Positions 21,449 through 31,966 of a DNA stretch of 64,000 nucleotides are shown piece after piece. The stretch is from Limnanthes douglasii subsp. nivea (taxonomy: Eukaryota > Streptophyta > Magnoliopsida > Brassicales > Limnanthaceae), in NCBI GenBank assembly GCA_036936605.1, contig JAUPFV010000001.1, forward strand, positions 120,226,771 to 120,290,770. The letters are read 5' to 3'. The translations under genes and the position numbers were made by a program. Numbering within the stretch: position 1 is the first letter of the stretch; each line of letters starts with the position of its first letter. The notes under the pieces were generated by a model, which saw only the letters and a list, made by a program, of their open reading frames with translations, had not been told where the DNA came from and ran no database searches.

Positions 21449-24418
21449 TCATGGCTTATTCCCTTCGGATGTTCCTGTATCACGTCCTTTCTTGGGGATT
21501 TTAAGTTGAACACTTGAACTCTCACTGGTTCCTTCCTCTTCATCGGTGGTAGAGTTGATTCCACTGAAGTAGTTCTTTTTATCACCATCTGCCATGGTAT
21601 GGAACGGGACGTCTTCATACTCCACATATTTCCACAAGGGACCAAGCGTCCTCTTCGGAAACGTTTCATGGAAAAGTATCACCATGTCAGACTTCACTTC
21701 AGCATACCTTGCTTCCAAGGAATCTATCACCTCGTTGGTGTACTTATCGATGCTGGCCTGAATTTTCTATTCCTGCTCCTTCTTCAAGTCTTCTTTCTCC
21801 TTGGTTGCTTTAGAAACATCCTCTTCAAGGGAAGTATTTTCACCGGACAAGGTCTGAATGACACCATCTTTGGTCTTCATATCCTCCTTTAAGGTTGAAA
21901 GATCTTTCTCCAAACCAGAACACTTAACTTGGAGCTCAGTATTAGCATTCTCCTAAGTGGCCAGCTTGGTCGACAGATCTTCCTTATCATTCTTCAACAC
22001 TTCAAGTTCTTTTTTCAGTTCTTCTATGCTCTGATTAGCATTGATGAGGTTGGTTGATAGAGACTCCTTATCTGTATTAATGGTTTGGATAAGGGTGGAC
22101 TGGTTTTTCACCTGCCTCTCCAGATCAAGCACTGGTTGGATATGGCCTAAAAGAGAATGAGCCACCGTATCCTGGTCTTCAGAAATGAAAAAAGACTTAC
22201 GATTGTAGGTCACCATGTTGGAAGAGCCTGAAGGACGGAAAGGACCAACAAAGTCATCTTTCTCTGAGTCGGTGAAGTAAAGACCGATGTCCTGAAGGGC
22301 TCTGATGTCAATCCCTCCTCCGATACCCTCTCCCAGTTGCAAATCTGTTGTAATTTTCTCTGCCAAGGTGGGGTCGGCAAGGGCTGGTGGACGAAGAAGC
22401 TCCAAAGGGCGAAGAGTTATTTCTCCCCCTAAGGTGACCTTTTTATTCTTGGCGGACCTTTCATCACTACTTGCCCCCCTTTTACGATCTTTCTTCAGAA
22501 GCTTCAGTGGATTTTCTGGTTTTCCTGCCTTCTTACCAATCTTATCTTCAACCACTTTGAGCAAGGAGGCATCGATCCCTCCTTGGTTCTCCGGACCGGT
22601 CTCCTCTGTGGCAGTCCGAATTATTTCTGTTGCAGTTCTCTTCTTCTTCCCCTTCATCTTGCTGGGAGCCTTGGCTCTAAAGGAAAATACAAGTTTACCA
22701 TATTTTTCCTCTGTCCGTTTGAGGATGATACCTGGGGGAGGGGGTGTGGTCAATTCTTCTCAGGTAAGATCTCTCCGACCTGTGGTATTCAACAGATGAG
22801 ATCTCACCATATTGCCAGAGGTGAAGCAGTTGTGGAAAGCATTCCCCAACGTTCTGCGGCCCACGCATTCAGTTTGGCACATGTAGTCTGCCCCTCCTCC
22901 AGATATTCGGTATACTCCTTCGGTAATATTGAAGAAGAAGTAATGAATAATTCAGAGGTGGAATATTTGTGAAGTGAAAAGGAGAACATGAAAAACAAAA
23001 TTGAAGAGCTTACCTGTACTCTTCCACCTACTAGTAAGCATACTAGGATTGGTCTTGGCTTTGATCTTCCTTCCATTTTCCCATGACCCACTGATTAATA
23101 AGAACTGAGTTCTCCAATTCTTCTCCGAATCCAACAAGTCTTCTACCACTTTGAAGTTGTTTCCCATGTTGTGGTGGTAGAATGGGATGTGGTGATTCTT
23201 GCACAGACTTGCCACAGTGGCAAATTGCTGCATAAAGAGAAGGATTTTGGACAACCTTGATGCCATTATGCAAGCAAGGAGGAAGTACCAAGCATTTGGA
23301 CTTAATTGGCTTGGGAAAACCTTTATCAGGTGGAAGTACCTGACAATCTCTGGGTCTAAGGGGAATCTGAGCCCCCAGTTGAACAGTTCGGTGAAGATGA
23401 CCACTTCATTAAGTTTGCAGTCTATCGGGGTCTCCGGAGTGACATGTATTCTCACCTTCATTGACTATGTGATCCCCCACTTTGTCCGGATCCGGCCTAA
23501 CTCGGTAGTATGAGTATAGACATAATTTATCTTTTGCATGGCCAACAAATAATTAACATTGACTTTCTGAAAGCAAGGCCCTACCTTGCCCTCCAATCAT
23601 TCCGGGAGATCCGGATGAGCCACACAAACCTTCACTTTACCTTTTCTTTTCCTATCAGAAATAGCATCCCCAGTTTGTCCTGAGGATTCAATCTCGAAGG
23701 GGGCCTCTTCGATGCTATCCTCCATCACTTCTTCCATTATTGTGGAATGTCTCTCAATAGTTGTTGATAGAAGGGGAGCATATTCTGACTCCAAAGGCTC
23801 TCCGGATAGATGAGCGTCAGTTGTTTCCAAAGGCCTGATATCTAGTTGAGGCTGAGTTCCGGAGGACTTCGCTTAAGATACTAATTTGGATGTCTCTGAT
23901 CCGTAGGTTTTATCTTGTGGGGCTCTTATGGATACCTCCGATCCGGAGGGTTTATCCTTGGATGTTGCTTTAGAGGCCTCCAGTTTGGAGGGTTTTGACA
24001 ATGAGGCAGTTGCTTGGGCCTTCACCAAACGAGTTGCCCGTCATGGATTTGATTTTTCTGGAGAGTTTTCAATATCTGATCGCATGGCTATGAAAGGGGA
24101 GGGTTTTCTAACACTCGATACTGCTTTTTCATTGGTAGTGGAGGGTTGGGACTCCTGAACAGAGGAGCCTGATGGGATTGGTGAAAGGATTGGTGAAAGG
24201 ATTGGTTTGAACAGTCGTTTGGGTTTAGGATTTCTGGTGGTAGATGATCCTTGATGAGCTTCTTGGGATGGTCTATCAGACTTTTCGCTTGGGGAGACCA
24301 GAAGACCAGCCGCAATAAGCTTTTCTGTTTCGACTTTCCTTGCTTTCTCTAACTCAGAAAGATTTAACCAACCGCCTTTTACAAGAGCGTTTCTAGTCGT
24401 GAACATAAAACTATCCAA
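21449..24418 (-). pseudogene. E2 antisense ORF (aORF), spliced, broken by stops
   Basis: Reads on the strand opposite to pol, between pol and the missing 3' LTR, as in Tat-lineage elements. ATG at 24418-24416 (MDSFMFTTRNALVKGGWL). The N-terminal part (to about 23600) is Ser/Pro/Lys-rich with stops. The conserved middle holds NEVVIFTELFNWGLRFPL, LLACIMASRLSKI, IPFYHHNMGNNFKVVEDLL and FLLISGSWENGRK (about 23400-23060). A GT-AG intron (23013-22918, 96 bp) follows STG and rejoins EYTEYLEEGQTTCAKLNAWAA. Downstream are Lys-rich (about 22680-22440) and coiled-coil (about 22150-21850) segments, then ILFHETFPKR and an acidic tail (to 21449). The middle resembles the family annotated as putative gypsy-type transposon protein (PF04195); the resemblance is by eye. 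Function unknown. In-frame stops occur near 24041, 23880, 23597, 22790 and 21950. Confidence 0.8.
22918..23013 (-). other. Intron in the E2 aORF
   Basis: On the minus strand: donor CAG|GTAAGC at 23014/23013 and acceptor CCGAAG| at 22918. The 96 bases between contain TCTTCTTCAATATTACCG just before the acceptor. The E3 and E4 aORFs have an intron at the matching protein position. Confidence 0.75.
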
Positions 24419-24497
24419 GAACAGATTTGAAAGAAAGGGAGAAAAGCTTTGAAGAAGGTTTTTGAGTAATGAAGATAATAAAACAGTGAAAAAATGG

Positions 24498-24505
24498 TTT
24501 ATATA
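24498..24505 (-). promoter_or_regulatory. TATA-like box upstream of the E2 aORF
   Basis: TATATAAA on the minus strand, about 80 bases before the aORF ATG at 24418. A CT-rich leader (TCTCCCTTTCTTTC) lies between. Comparable boxes precede the aORFs of E3 and E4. Confidence 0.55.
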
Positions 24506-25057
24506 TTAATTAAAAAAGATAAATGATACCTAGTAGGAGACGAAGAGGCTTTTGCAATGATTAAAAATGGCGCAAACGTGGAAAAAATTAAATGCATAAG
24601 TTACTTTTTAGGTTTAGTGGGAGCACCAATTTAGGTAAAAAATGACTGGTAGGTCGAATCAGATTGTGACAAGTGTCCCACGATCTAAAGAAAGACTCTT
24701 AGAATTCTAGGAAAAAGTCGGTCCGGACAAATTCTAGGCAAAACCGCGGTTTATTTGTAAAAAACCGCGCTTTATTTGTAAATATTATAAATATTTTTAT
24801 TATTTTATAACCAAAATCATATGTTAAGTTATATTTAAAAAATATTGAGATAGTGCATATGGTTAGTATTAATTTGTTTGGTTATTAATATTTTAAGTGT
24901 TGTAATTATTATATAATCCAAAATTTTAAATATTATTTATGTTATTATTATATTTTGAATATTATTATTATGTTTTGGGATCCAATAATAGTAGTGTTGA
25001 TATTATGTTACAAATCAAACTATATCTTATCATGTTAAAATATTAAGAATTTTATGG
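24506..25057. other. E2 right edge and AT-rich DNA
   Basis: To about 24780 this may still be E2 upstream sequence; it contains a short direct repeat (ACCGCG-CTTTATTTGTAAA, 24744-24781). From 24780 it becomes very AT-rich and resembles diverged units of the following minisatellite. No gene seen. Confidence 0.5.
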
Positions 25058-25523
25058 TTATAATTTTAATATTACATTTTGAATTTTATTATTGTGATTT
25101 GGTTTTAAATATTACAAGTGTTATTTATTATTTTTTAAACCAAAATCATATTTTATCATGCAAAAATATTACAAGTTATATTGTTATAATTTTAATATTA
25201 CATTTTGAATTTTATTATTGTGTTTTGGTTTTAAATATTACAAGTGTTATTTATTATTTTTAAGTTATATTGTTATAATTTTAATATTACATTTTGAATT
25301 TTATTATTGTGATTAGGTTTTAAATATTACAAGTGTTATTTATTATTTTTAAGTTATATTGCTATAATTTTAATATTACATTTTGAATTTTATTATTGTG
25401 ATTTGGTTTTAAATATTACAAGTGTTATTTATTATTTTTAAGTTATATTGTTATAATTTTAATATTACATTTTGAATATTATTATTGTGATTTGGTTTTA
25501 AATATTACAAGTGTTATTTATTA
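25058..25523. repeat. AT-rich minisatellite, 89-bp unit
   Basis: About five copies of a unit beginning TTATAATTTTAATATTAC and containing TTTGGTTTTAAATATTACAA. Three consecutive starts at 25273, 25362 and 25451 are exactly 89 bases apart. The first two units are separated by an extra 40-odd bases. Units are nearly identical, so amplification is recent. It abuts the E3 LTR remnant. Confidence 0.9.
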
Positions 25524-25579
25524 TCCTACTGAAGCTACTATTCATCCATTGTCCTACTGAAGCTACTATTCATCCATTG
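25524..25579. repeat. 28-bp exact tandem duplication at the broken E3 LTR edge
   Basis: TCCTACTGAAGCTACTATTC plus eight more bases is repeated without change (25524-25551 and 25552-25579). The E3 right LTR has a single, slightly different copy (48384-48411). The duplication therefore arose at or near the break that removed the rest of the left LTR. Confidence 0.9.
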
Positions 25580-25663
25580 TATTTTATTCGGTCTGTCCGA
25601 AATGCCTTTCGGATATTTTCAGAATTACTATAAATATGCTTCCAACAATATCTGAACTGACCA
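25524..25663 (-). repeat. Truncated left (3') LTR of E3
   Basis: Matches the outer 100-140 bases of the right LTR: CTACTATTCATCCATTG, then CTGTCCGAAATGCC, TTCGGATATTTTCAGAATTACT and an end in GAACTGACCA. On the minus strand the LTR thus begins TGGTCAGTTC. The rest of the LTR is replaced by the AT minisatellite. Confidence 0.8.
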
Positions 25664-25680
25664 TATAGCCCCCTTAGCCT
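25664..25680 (-). other. Polypurine tract of E3 (left end)
   Basis: On the minus strand GGCTAAGGGGGCTATA directly precedes the LTR start TGGTCAG. Position and purine run fit the plus-strand primer site. Confidence 0.6.
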
Positions 25681-25858
25681 TTTCAAAATACCTTTGGAAG
25701 AGCTAACCATTTCGTATAATATCTAATCTGCCTTCGAAGTGAATTTGAAGGGTCTACCGATCAGCCCAAAGGTCGTGACTTTATTATTAGTTTGATGTTA
25801 CACGTGTCAACTTCTAGTGGAACTCCCCGAAGTGAAACACTCAAGTAGATTATTTTGT

Positions 25859-25865
25859 TATATAA
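25859..25865 (+). promoter_or_regulatory. TATA-like box upstream of the left E3 aORF
   Basis: TATATAA on the plus strand, 110 bases before the aORF ATG at 25969. A CACGTG core lies 58 bases further upstream (25801-25806). Confidence 0.5.
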
Positions 25866-25968
25866 GTATGCCTTTTCACTGTTTCCATTTCTAGAGTAGC
25901 TTAGATCTAGAGAAAGAAGCTTAGAAATCTCATAAACGTTCCACTCCTCCAATATTTCCCAAGCTTTT

Positions 25969-27885
25969 ATGTTCATAGCAAGAATTGTCTTAATCAAAGG
26001 AGACGACTCAACTTGTCTGAGTCAGACAGAGAGAAAAGAGACGCCAAAATCGCTGTCTGTCTCTCATGGTGGATTGATCATTGTAAAGGTATCAGAACCA
26101 AACCAGAGTTCATATTCTTACAGACCAACAATATATTCCAAGAAAATTTACCCACCTTTATATTTACTAAATCTCGAACAACTAAAATAACCGGAACCAC
26201 CATTTTACCAACCAGAACAACTAGTTCACCAACTAGAACAACCATAGCCACCGGTTCAACTAAAAGAAAACCCTTTTCCCAGAGGTAGAGCCTTTACTAG
26301 TCGCAAAACTCCATCCAGTTTCATTTCCATTGGGTTGGATATAGGAGAGAGCCCACCTCGAAGGGTTACTAGGCTATCTAAGGCCAAAACTGAAACTCCA
26401 ACTGCCAAAGAGGCAGGGAAAACGGATGAAGGTTCTTGAAAGGTAAAGTCTCCAGTACTGCCAGCCTTGGATCCAAACCCATCGAATCTCCCACTAAAAT
26501 TTCTCATACTGAGAAAGAGTACACTAGGCTCAAGTCGGATGACCAAGCGCTACAAATCACGGGAAGACGATTAAAGATAGTGAGGAAGATACCCCATTGG
26601 AAACATCTGGACATACTGTGGATACCAATTTGGTTTAGGAAAAAGAAAAGAAACAAGTAGTGGTACATGCTGATTTTGAACCGCTTCCGGAATGCCTTGT
26701 TGTGCGAGTGAGGCCTAACTTTTCCTAGGTCAATGTTAAGTATATGTTGACACTTCAAAGAATTTCTTATATGTATACCCACACTGCTGATTTGGATAGA
26801 ATAAGGAAAAAATGAGGCTTTTCGGATTCCATTAAGGTGAGAATTTCTATCCCTGATAAGACTTAAATTGATAGCAAGTCTAAAGAGCTAGTAGTATATA
26901 CCGAAGTACTCAACTGGGGTCTACGGTCCCGTTTGGACCTATAGATAGTTAAAATACTTTCACCTAGTAAGGCTATGTCCGAGTCAGTTGAGCCTCAACG
27001 CTTGGTATACCTTATCGGCCATCATCATTGCTTCCAGAATTTCCAAAATCTCAATCCCCATGGAACAATTTGCTGTTGTGGCCAACTTATGCCAAAACCA
27101 CCATATTCCCTTCTAGTATTTCAATATGGGGAATGGTTACAAGGTGGTTGACGATTTGTTGGAGGCTAATAAGCCTTGGAGGACTCAATTCATCTACATC
27201 AGTGCTTCCTAGGAGAATGGAAAAAAGATCACTTTAAAAGGAAATCCAAGTACCATAAACAGATACTTGAAAAGCTCAGGTAAACACTTCTACAATTTTT
27301 ATTAAATTTCACTTCAAATGTTAATATTGAACTCCACATCGGATGGTAATATTAAATTTTCACACCAGATTTATCTTTCAATATTTTCCAAGATATTCTA
27401 AGAACACCTGGAGGAGAGACGAACCATTTTTTTAAGCTGAATCAGTGGGCTACAAAGAATTAGAAAACTGGGTTCCACAATTGTTTGACTGCAGCTATTA
27501 TGGTAACGGCCCATCTATGAAGAACAAACCCAACCAGGGAGCTCACATGGGAACTGTTCACATTCCTCCTTATGATGCCAAAATTTTCACCCAACCGAAG
27601 AAAAAGATGGTAAACTCTATTTACCAGCTAGGAATAAGGCTCCTAGTCATCTCAATAGAATCAAGAAGAAGAAGAAGAAGAAAAGTGGAGACTCCTCTCA
27701 AAGGCTTACTGATATGGGTACTTCAGGATTTCCAAGAAAGACTGATGTTGTGTTATTAGAGGTTGTTGCAGTAAGAGTAGGTGAGGCCAAAGGGACAACA
27801 CACTCTCCAAATCAAGAAGAAAAGGTCACAAGAGACACGAAGAGGGTAGTGACAACATGGCAGAAAAGAAAAAGAAATGGGCCAC
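25969..27885 (+). pseudogene. E3 aORF, left copy (with intron)
   Basis: Starts MFIARIVLIKGDD, the counterpart of MFTTRNALVKGGW in E2. Frame changes are frequent. The conserved middle lies at about 26900-27240 (in one frame: ISIWGMVTRWLTICW, a shifted reading of the NMGN-KVVDDLL block). A GT-AG intron (27280-27392, 113 bp) follows at the same position as in E2 and E4. The next exon begins ILRTPGGETNHFFKLNQWA. A Lys/Arg-rich segment lies at about 27590-27690. The copy stops abruptly at about 27885, where sequence switches to the gag-protease region, before the coiled coil and acidic tail seen in the right copy (45205-43020). Broken by many stops. Confidence 0.75.
27280..27392 (+). other. Intron in the left E3 aORF
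   Basis: Donor CTCAG|GTAAAC and acceptor TTTTCCAAG|, 113 bp. The inverted right copy has an intron of the same length (44635-44523) in which the donor has become GC. Confidence 0.75.
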
Positions 27886-30800
27886 CAATCTAATACAAAC
27901 ACAATCCGAGCTGCATCACCAACCGACCAAGGTTAAAGTATAGGAGCATCTAGACAAGAAGATGCGATGGTAATTATAGAAAGATTTGATGTGGATTAGG
28001 AGTATCTAGATCATGATCCGGATCAGAATCAAGTTGGAGTGATAACATAAAAGGTTTTTACAGTATCCGAACTGCGTAATCCCTTACTATTTTTGGGGGA
28101 GATACTATGACGACACCATCAAGTTGTTCAAGGAAACGACATGCCAATAGCCTAAAGACTCAGATAGAGTAAAAAATGTCAACTCATCTTTATCAAAAGA
28201 CTACTTAATTTATTGTATTTTATTAAGATGATTTAAATGACATTGTTGGGCCACACAAAGATGCTGTGGTAATAGCGGCATCTATTGGAGGCAATGATAT
28301 ACGAAAGATTTTAATTATACTGGCAGTTTGGCGAACATGTTATTCCTATCAGCTTACAAGAAAATGACAAATCTCTTAGTTATCTGGCATTTGAATATGA
28401 CCATAGTGGGGTTTACTGAAAGTACGAATGATGTAATTGGGGAATTTGAAGAAGAGGTTTTATCGGGCAAATGGCCATTCAAGAAGTTGGTAAGAGTTTT
28501 GTTTGTGGTAGTTGATTGTCGATATCTTACAATGCTATATTTGGTAGATCTTGGCTTTGTAGGATGCATGCAGTAGCTTCCATTGTCCATCAGTGTTTGA
28601 AATTTGTTGTGGGAAGGCAAGCAAGCATCATACAAAGTAGCCAGAAAATAGCTCGTGAATATTATGTCACTGCTCTTGCTTCAAAATCAATAGAAGTAGT
28701 GAAGATTAACAAAGAATAACAGTCAGTGGAGCCTTCTGCCAACCAAAACAAGATAGAGGATCCCAAGAAGGCTCCTAGTGCAGTAATCTCAATGGAAGAA
28801 GTAGACATTAATTACTTAGCAGCAGGTAAAAGAGTCCGGGTCGGATCTAAACTGCCTTTAAAGGAAAAAGAAAAATTATTATCCTTTTTATCTAATAGTT
28901 TACACGTGTTTTCATGGTGTAATGAAGATGCAACTTGAGTAATAGCTACAGTGATTAGTCACAAAATATTTATCCGATCTGATGTTGGGCCGGTGGTGCA
29001 AAGAAGAATATCTTTTTCAAAATAAAGATTCGAAGCGATTGTCCAGGAAGTAGATCGCTTGACCAAGATGGGGCATATCAAAGAGTCTCAATACCCCTTT
29101 TGGATAACTAATCCTGTTTTGGTCAAGATAAATAATGGAAAATGATGTATGTGTATTGACTTCACAAAACCTCAATAGAGCCTGCCCTTAAGATCCTTTC
29201 TGAGTGCCCTTGATATATCAACTTGTGGCCTCTACATAACGCAACAAGTTGTTGTCTTTCATGGATGCTTTCTGTGGGTATAAGCAAATACAAATGAAAC
29301 CTGATGATCAAGACCGTACCATATTCATCATAGATAGAGGGCTACATATTTACAAGGTAATGTCTTTTGGCTTGAAGAATACGTGGGCTAGTTACGAGCG
29401 TTTGGTGAATAAAGCCTTTGCTAATCAGATCAGTAGAAATATAGAAGTCTATATTGATGATATGATGGTCAAGATTCCTAGATAATATGATCATATCATT
29501 GATCTCGAGGAAACTTTCTCCAACTTGGAAGCCATCAATCTGAAATTAAATCCGGAGAAATGCACATTTAGGGTCAGATCATGTAAATTTTGGGGCTATA
29601 TAATAAGTGAGAAAGAGATTCAAGCCGACCCAGACCAACTAAATGTATTTTTGACTATGGATCCACCTCAGAATACTAAAGAAGTCCAAAGGTTAACTAA
29701 AAGATTATCAGCCTTAAACCAATTCATTTCAAGATCATCAGACAAATGTGCTCAATTTTCCAAGTCTTGAGAAATGCAAAGGATTTCCATTGGTATCCTA
29801 ATTGTGATTAAACTTTCATTGAAATTAAGATTCATTTGTCTTCACCCAAGACATTGTACAAACCTATTGATGAAGAAAGAATCTATATGTACTTGACTGT
29901 ATCAGAGTATGATGTAAGTGCATTACTAGTACGAGAAGTTGATAATTTCCCTCATCCGGTTTACTATATAAGCAAGAGTTTGTTAAAGCCGAGAAGAGTA
30001 TTTAAAATTGAAAAAGCTGGCTTTGACATTGGTAATAGCTGCTAGAAATATGAGGCCTTACTTTCAAGTACATTCAATCACAGTTCGCACTTATTTTCCC
30101 TTAAATAATGTGCTACGAAATGGTGACATATTGGGAAGAAGGACTAAATGGTCAACTGAACTTGGAGATTATGATATTGATTTTGTGCCTCGAACAACAG
30201 TCAAAGCTCAAGTCGTGGCTGATTTGTTAGTAGAATTCCATTCTAAACGGCTCGAGAAGAAGCAGAAGTTACTAAATTTAAGAAATAATGAGTAGTCCGA
30301 ACGAATGGTGGGTCTAGTACGATGGGTCACATAACTGGAATTTGCTTAACTTCCCCTATGGTGGTACCCTTTACCAAGCTATATGTTTTAGCTTCAGAGC
30401 ATCCAAAATTGGATCGGAATTCGAAGCAGTTATAGCTGGGTTAAAGTTGGCTCATATATGTGGGGCTAAAAGAGTCCAATTAACAAGTGATTTCCAATTG
30501 ATTATTCATCAGGCTCAAGGGAAATCTGAAGCTAGGAAAGAACACTTGATAAAATATTTACAAGTGTTGAGAGAAGTCACCATTGTTTTTAAAAGGGTCA
30601 TATATGAGCATGTTTATAGATCAGAAAATATCATGACAGATTCTCTGGCCACCATAGCATACTCCGAAGCGTATCTTTGGATTCTTATGCAAGATGTCCT
30701 TCTATAGATGCAACTACAGAAGGTAGGATTTAAGTTGGAGAAAGTTTGCACGTATCCCATGCACCCTCTAAAGATTGAAGGACTGGAATCCAATGGTTTA

Positions 30801-30986
30801 TTAGTAACGGAGTTTTACCTCCAGTTAAGGCTTTTGCTAAAAAAGTCAAATATAAGGCTCATGGTTTCTTGGTTTTGAGGGGGGTACTTTATAAAAAGTC
30901 TTTCAGCAGACCTTTACTACGATGCCTCAGATTAAATGAGTCCTGAGATGTTCAATCAGAATTGCATGATGGAGAAGGGTCAACAC
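27886..30986 (+). pseudogene. pol: E3 pol, first part: protease, RT, RNase H, second RNase H, start of integrase
   Basis: It begins in the gag-protease linker (MVIIERFDVD). The protease core (28260-28720) has lost the DTGSS loop but keeps VIGEFEEEVLSGKWPFKK and an INAIFGRSW-like segment. RT shows SQYPFWITNPVLV, then FMDAFCGYKQIQM, SFGLKN and the intact catalytic YIDDMMVK (29460). Stops lie at 28939, 29144 and 29483 and there are frame changes. RNase H (29830-30260) has LVREVDNFPHPVYYISKS. The second RNase H-like domain (30300-30700) has CGAKRVQLTSDFQL. Integrase starts near 30780 and is cut at 30986 after the first His of its HHCC motif by the E4 insertion. The frame resumes at 41418. Confidence 0.88.
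30982..30986. other. Target site duplication of E4, left copy (AACAC)
   Basis: AACAC directly before the E4 LTR; its partner is at 41413-41417. Five bases is the usual size for Ty3/gypsy integration. Confidence 0.92.
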
Positions 30987-31344
30987 TGATGAGGTTTGAT
31001 TTTCTTTAGTAAATTGCTAAGGAAAAATCCTAGAGAGAGAAAATACTTAAGAGTTTTTAGAGAGAGAAAACACAAGTACAAAAGAGTTTCAAAGTAAAAG
31101 TGTTTAACCCCTTTATTAGAGTAGTCTGGTCCTTTATATAGAGGAGCCAAGACTTAGTCTTAAACTGAATCTGTTACAAAAATGGACTAATTGCTATTTA
31201 GTCCTTACAAATTATACAAAGTTACAATTGTCTCCTAAAATTCACGTCATTCACAAATTAAGGACAAAACTTACGATAATTACAATTAAGTCCCTGAATT
31301 TACATTATTTACAAATTAATCCTTAAAAACTTATTTCAATATCA
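30987..31344 (-). repeat. 3' LTR of E4 (left)
   Basis: 358 bp. A TATATAAA-type box lies on the minus strand at 31140-31133 (GAGGAGCC side upstream). It matches the right LTR with about 29 differences plus small gaps by hand alignment. On the minus strand it is preceded by an AGGAGGGCTTT purine run, the likely polypurine tract. Confidence 0.93.
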
Positions 31345-31966
31345 AAAGCCCTCCTAGTTCTCATATCAGTAAATGAATGAGAACTAAAAAGTCTTCAAAA
31401 CCGTTTGTCTTCGAATCATCAACCTGTCATGAATAAAAAACAATCTATTCGAAGCCATTAGCTTAATCTATTATTCGAAGCATACATACAATATAAAAGC
31501 TATAAAAGCTTAAAAACACATTCGAACCAATCTTAAAAACATATTCGAACTAATGGGAAAATAATCTTCGAATAGTAACCAAAGGAATTGATGTAATCAC
31601 TTCGAATAAATATTTCCCTTGACGTATTATGTAGATAGACCATCCTCGAATGTAACGGTTACATGTGTAACGGTTATATTTATCCCTGATGTAAACCTGA
31701 CAAGTGTCGAACATTTAGCCCACCCATCGATTCATATTCCAACCTATCACAAAGTGGGTTTCTCCATCTTCACACGTCTTCACCTATTTTAGTATAAATA
31801 CCACATATCTCTCATTTCAACCCTCCTCACACAAAACCACTTTAGAGAGAAGTTAGAGATTTTTTGGCTACCTTCATCTGCTCCTCCCTTATTCCCAGAA
31901 TTCTCATCGCAAAACTCAAATTTTCCGATCAACCTTCATCTTCTCCGATCAACCCATATCTGGTTT
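31345..31966 (+). promoter_or_regulatory. aORF promoter region of E4
   Basis: Non-coding on both strands. TATAAATA at 31793-31800 (+) lies 167 bases before the first aORF ATG (31967), with a CT-rich leader (CATATCTCTCATTTCAACCC) after it. ACATTCGAAC-type words recur between 31480 and 31570 (ATTCGAA), giving a short degenerate repeat. Confidence 0.6.

Larger units (their letters stand above)
17647..24780 (+). mobile_element. Ty3/gypsy element E2, truncated at both ends
   Basis: Plus-strand copy of the E1 family. Similarity to E1 starts at about 17647, just before the end of the protease-RT linker, so LTR, gag and protease are missing. It runs through RT, both RNase H domains and integrase (stop at about 20907-20909), a 540-base non-coding stretch, then the antisense ORF on the opposite strand (24418-21449) and its promoter region. 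The right end is uncertain: no TGATGAGTCC-type LTR start, as expected from E1, is found before the AT-rich repeats at 24780. Gag-free and LTR-free, it is a relic. Confidence 0.88.

Noticed and set aside
22305..22799. Long plus-strand frame rich in Ser, Pro and Phe
   Set aside because: It lies opposite the Lys/Glu-rich part of the E2 aORF and is its complement; no domain of its own.
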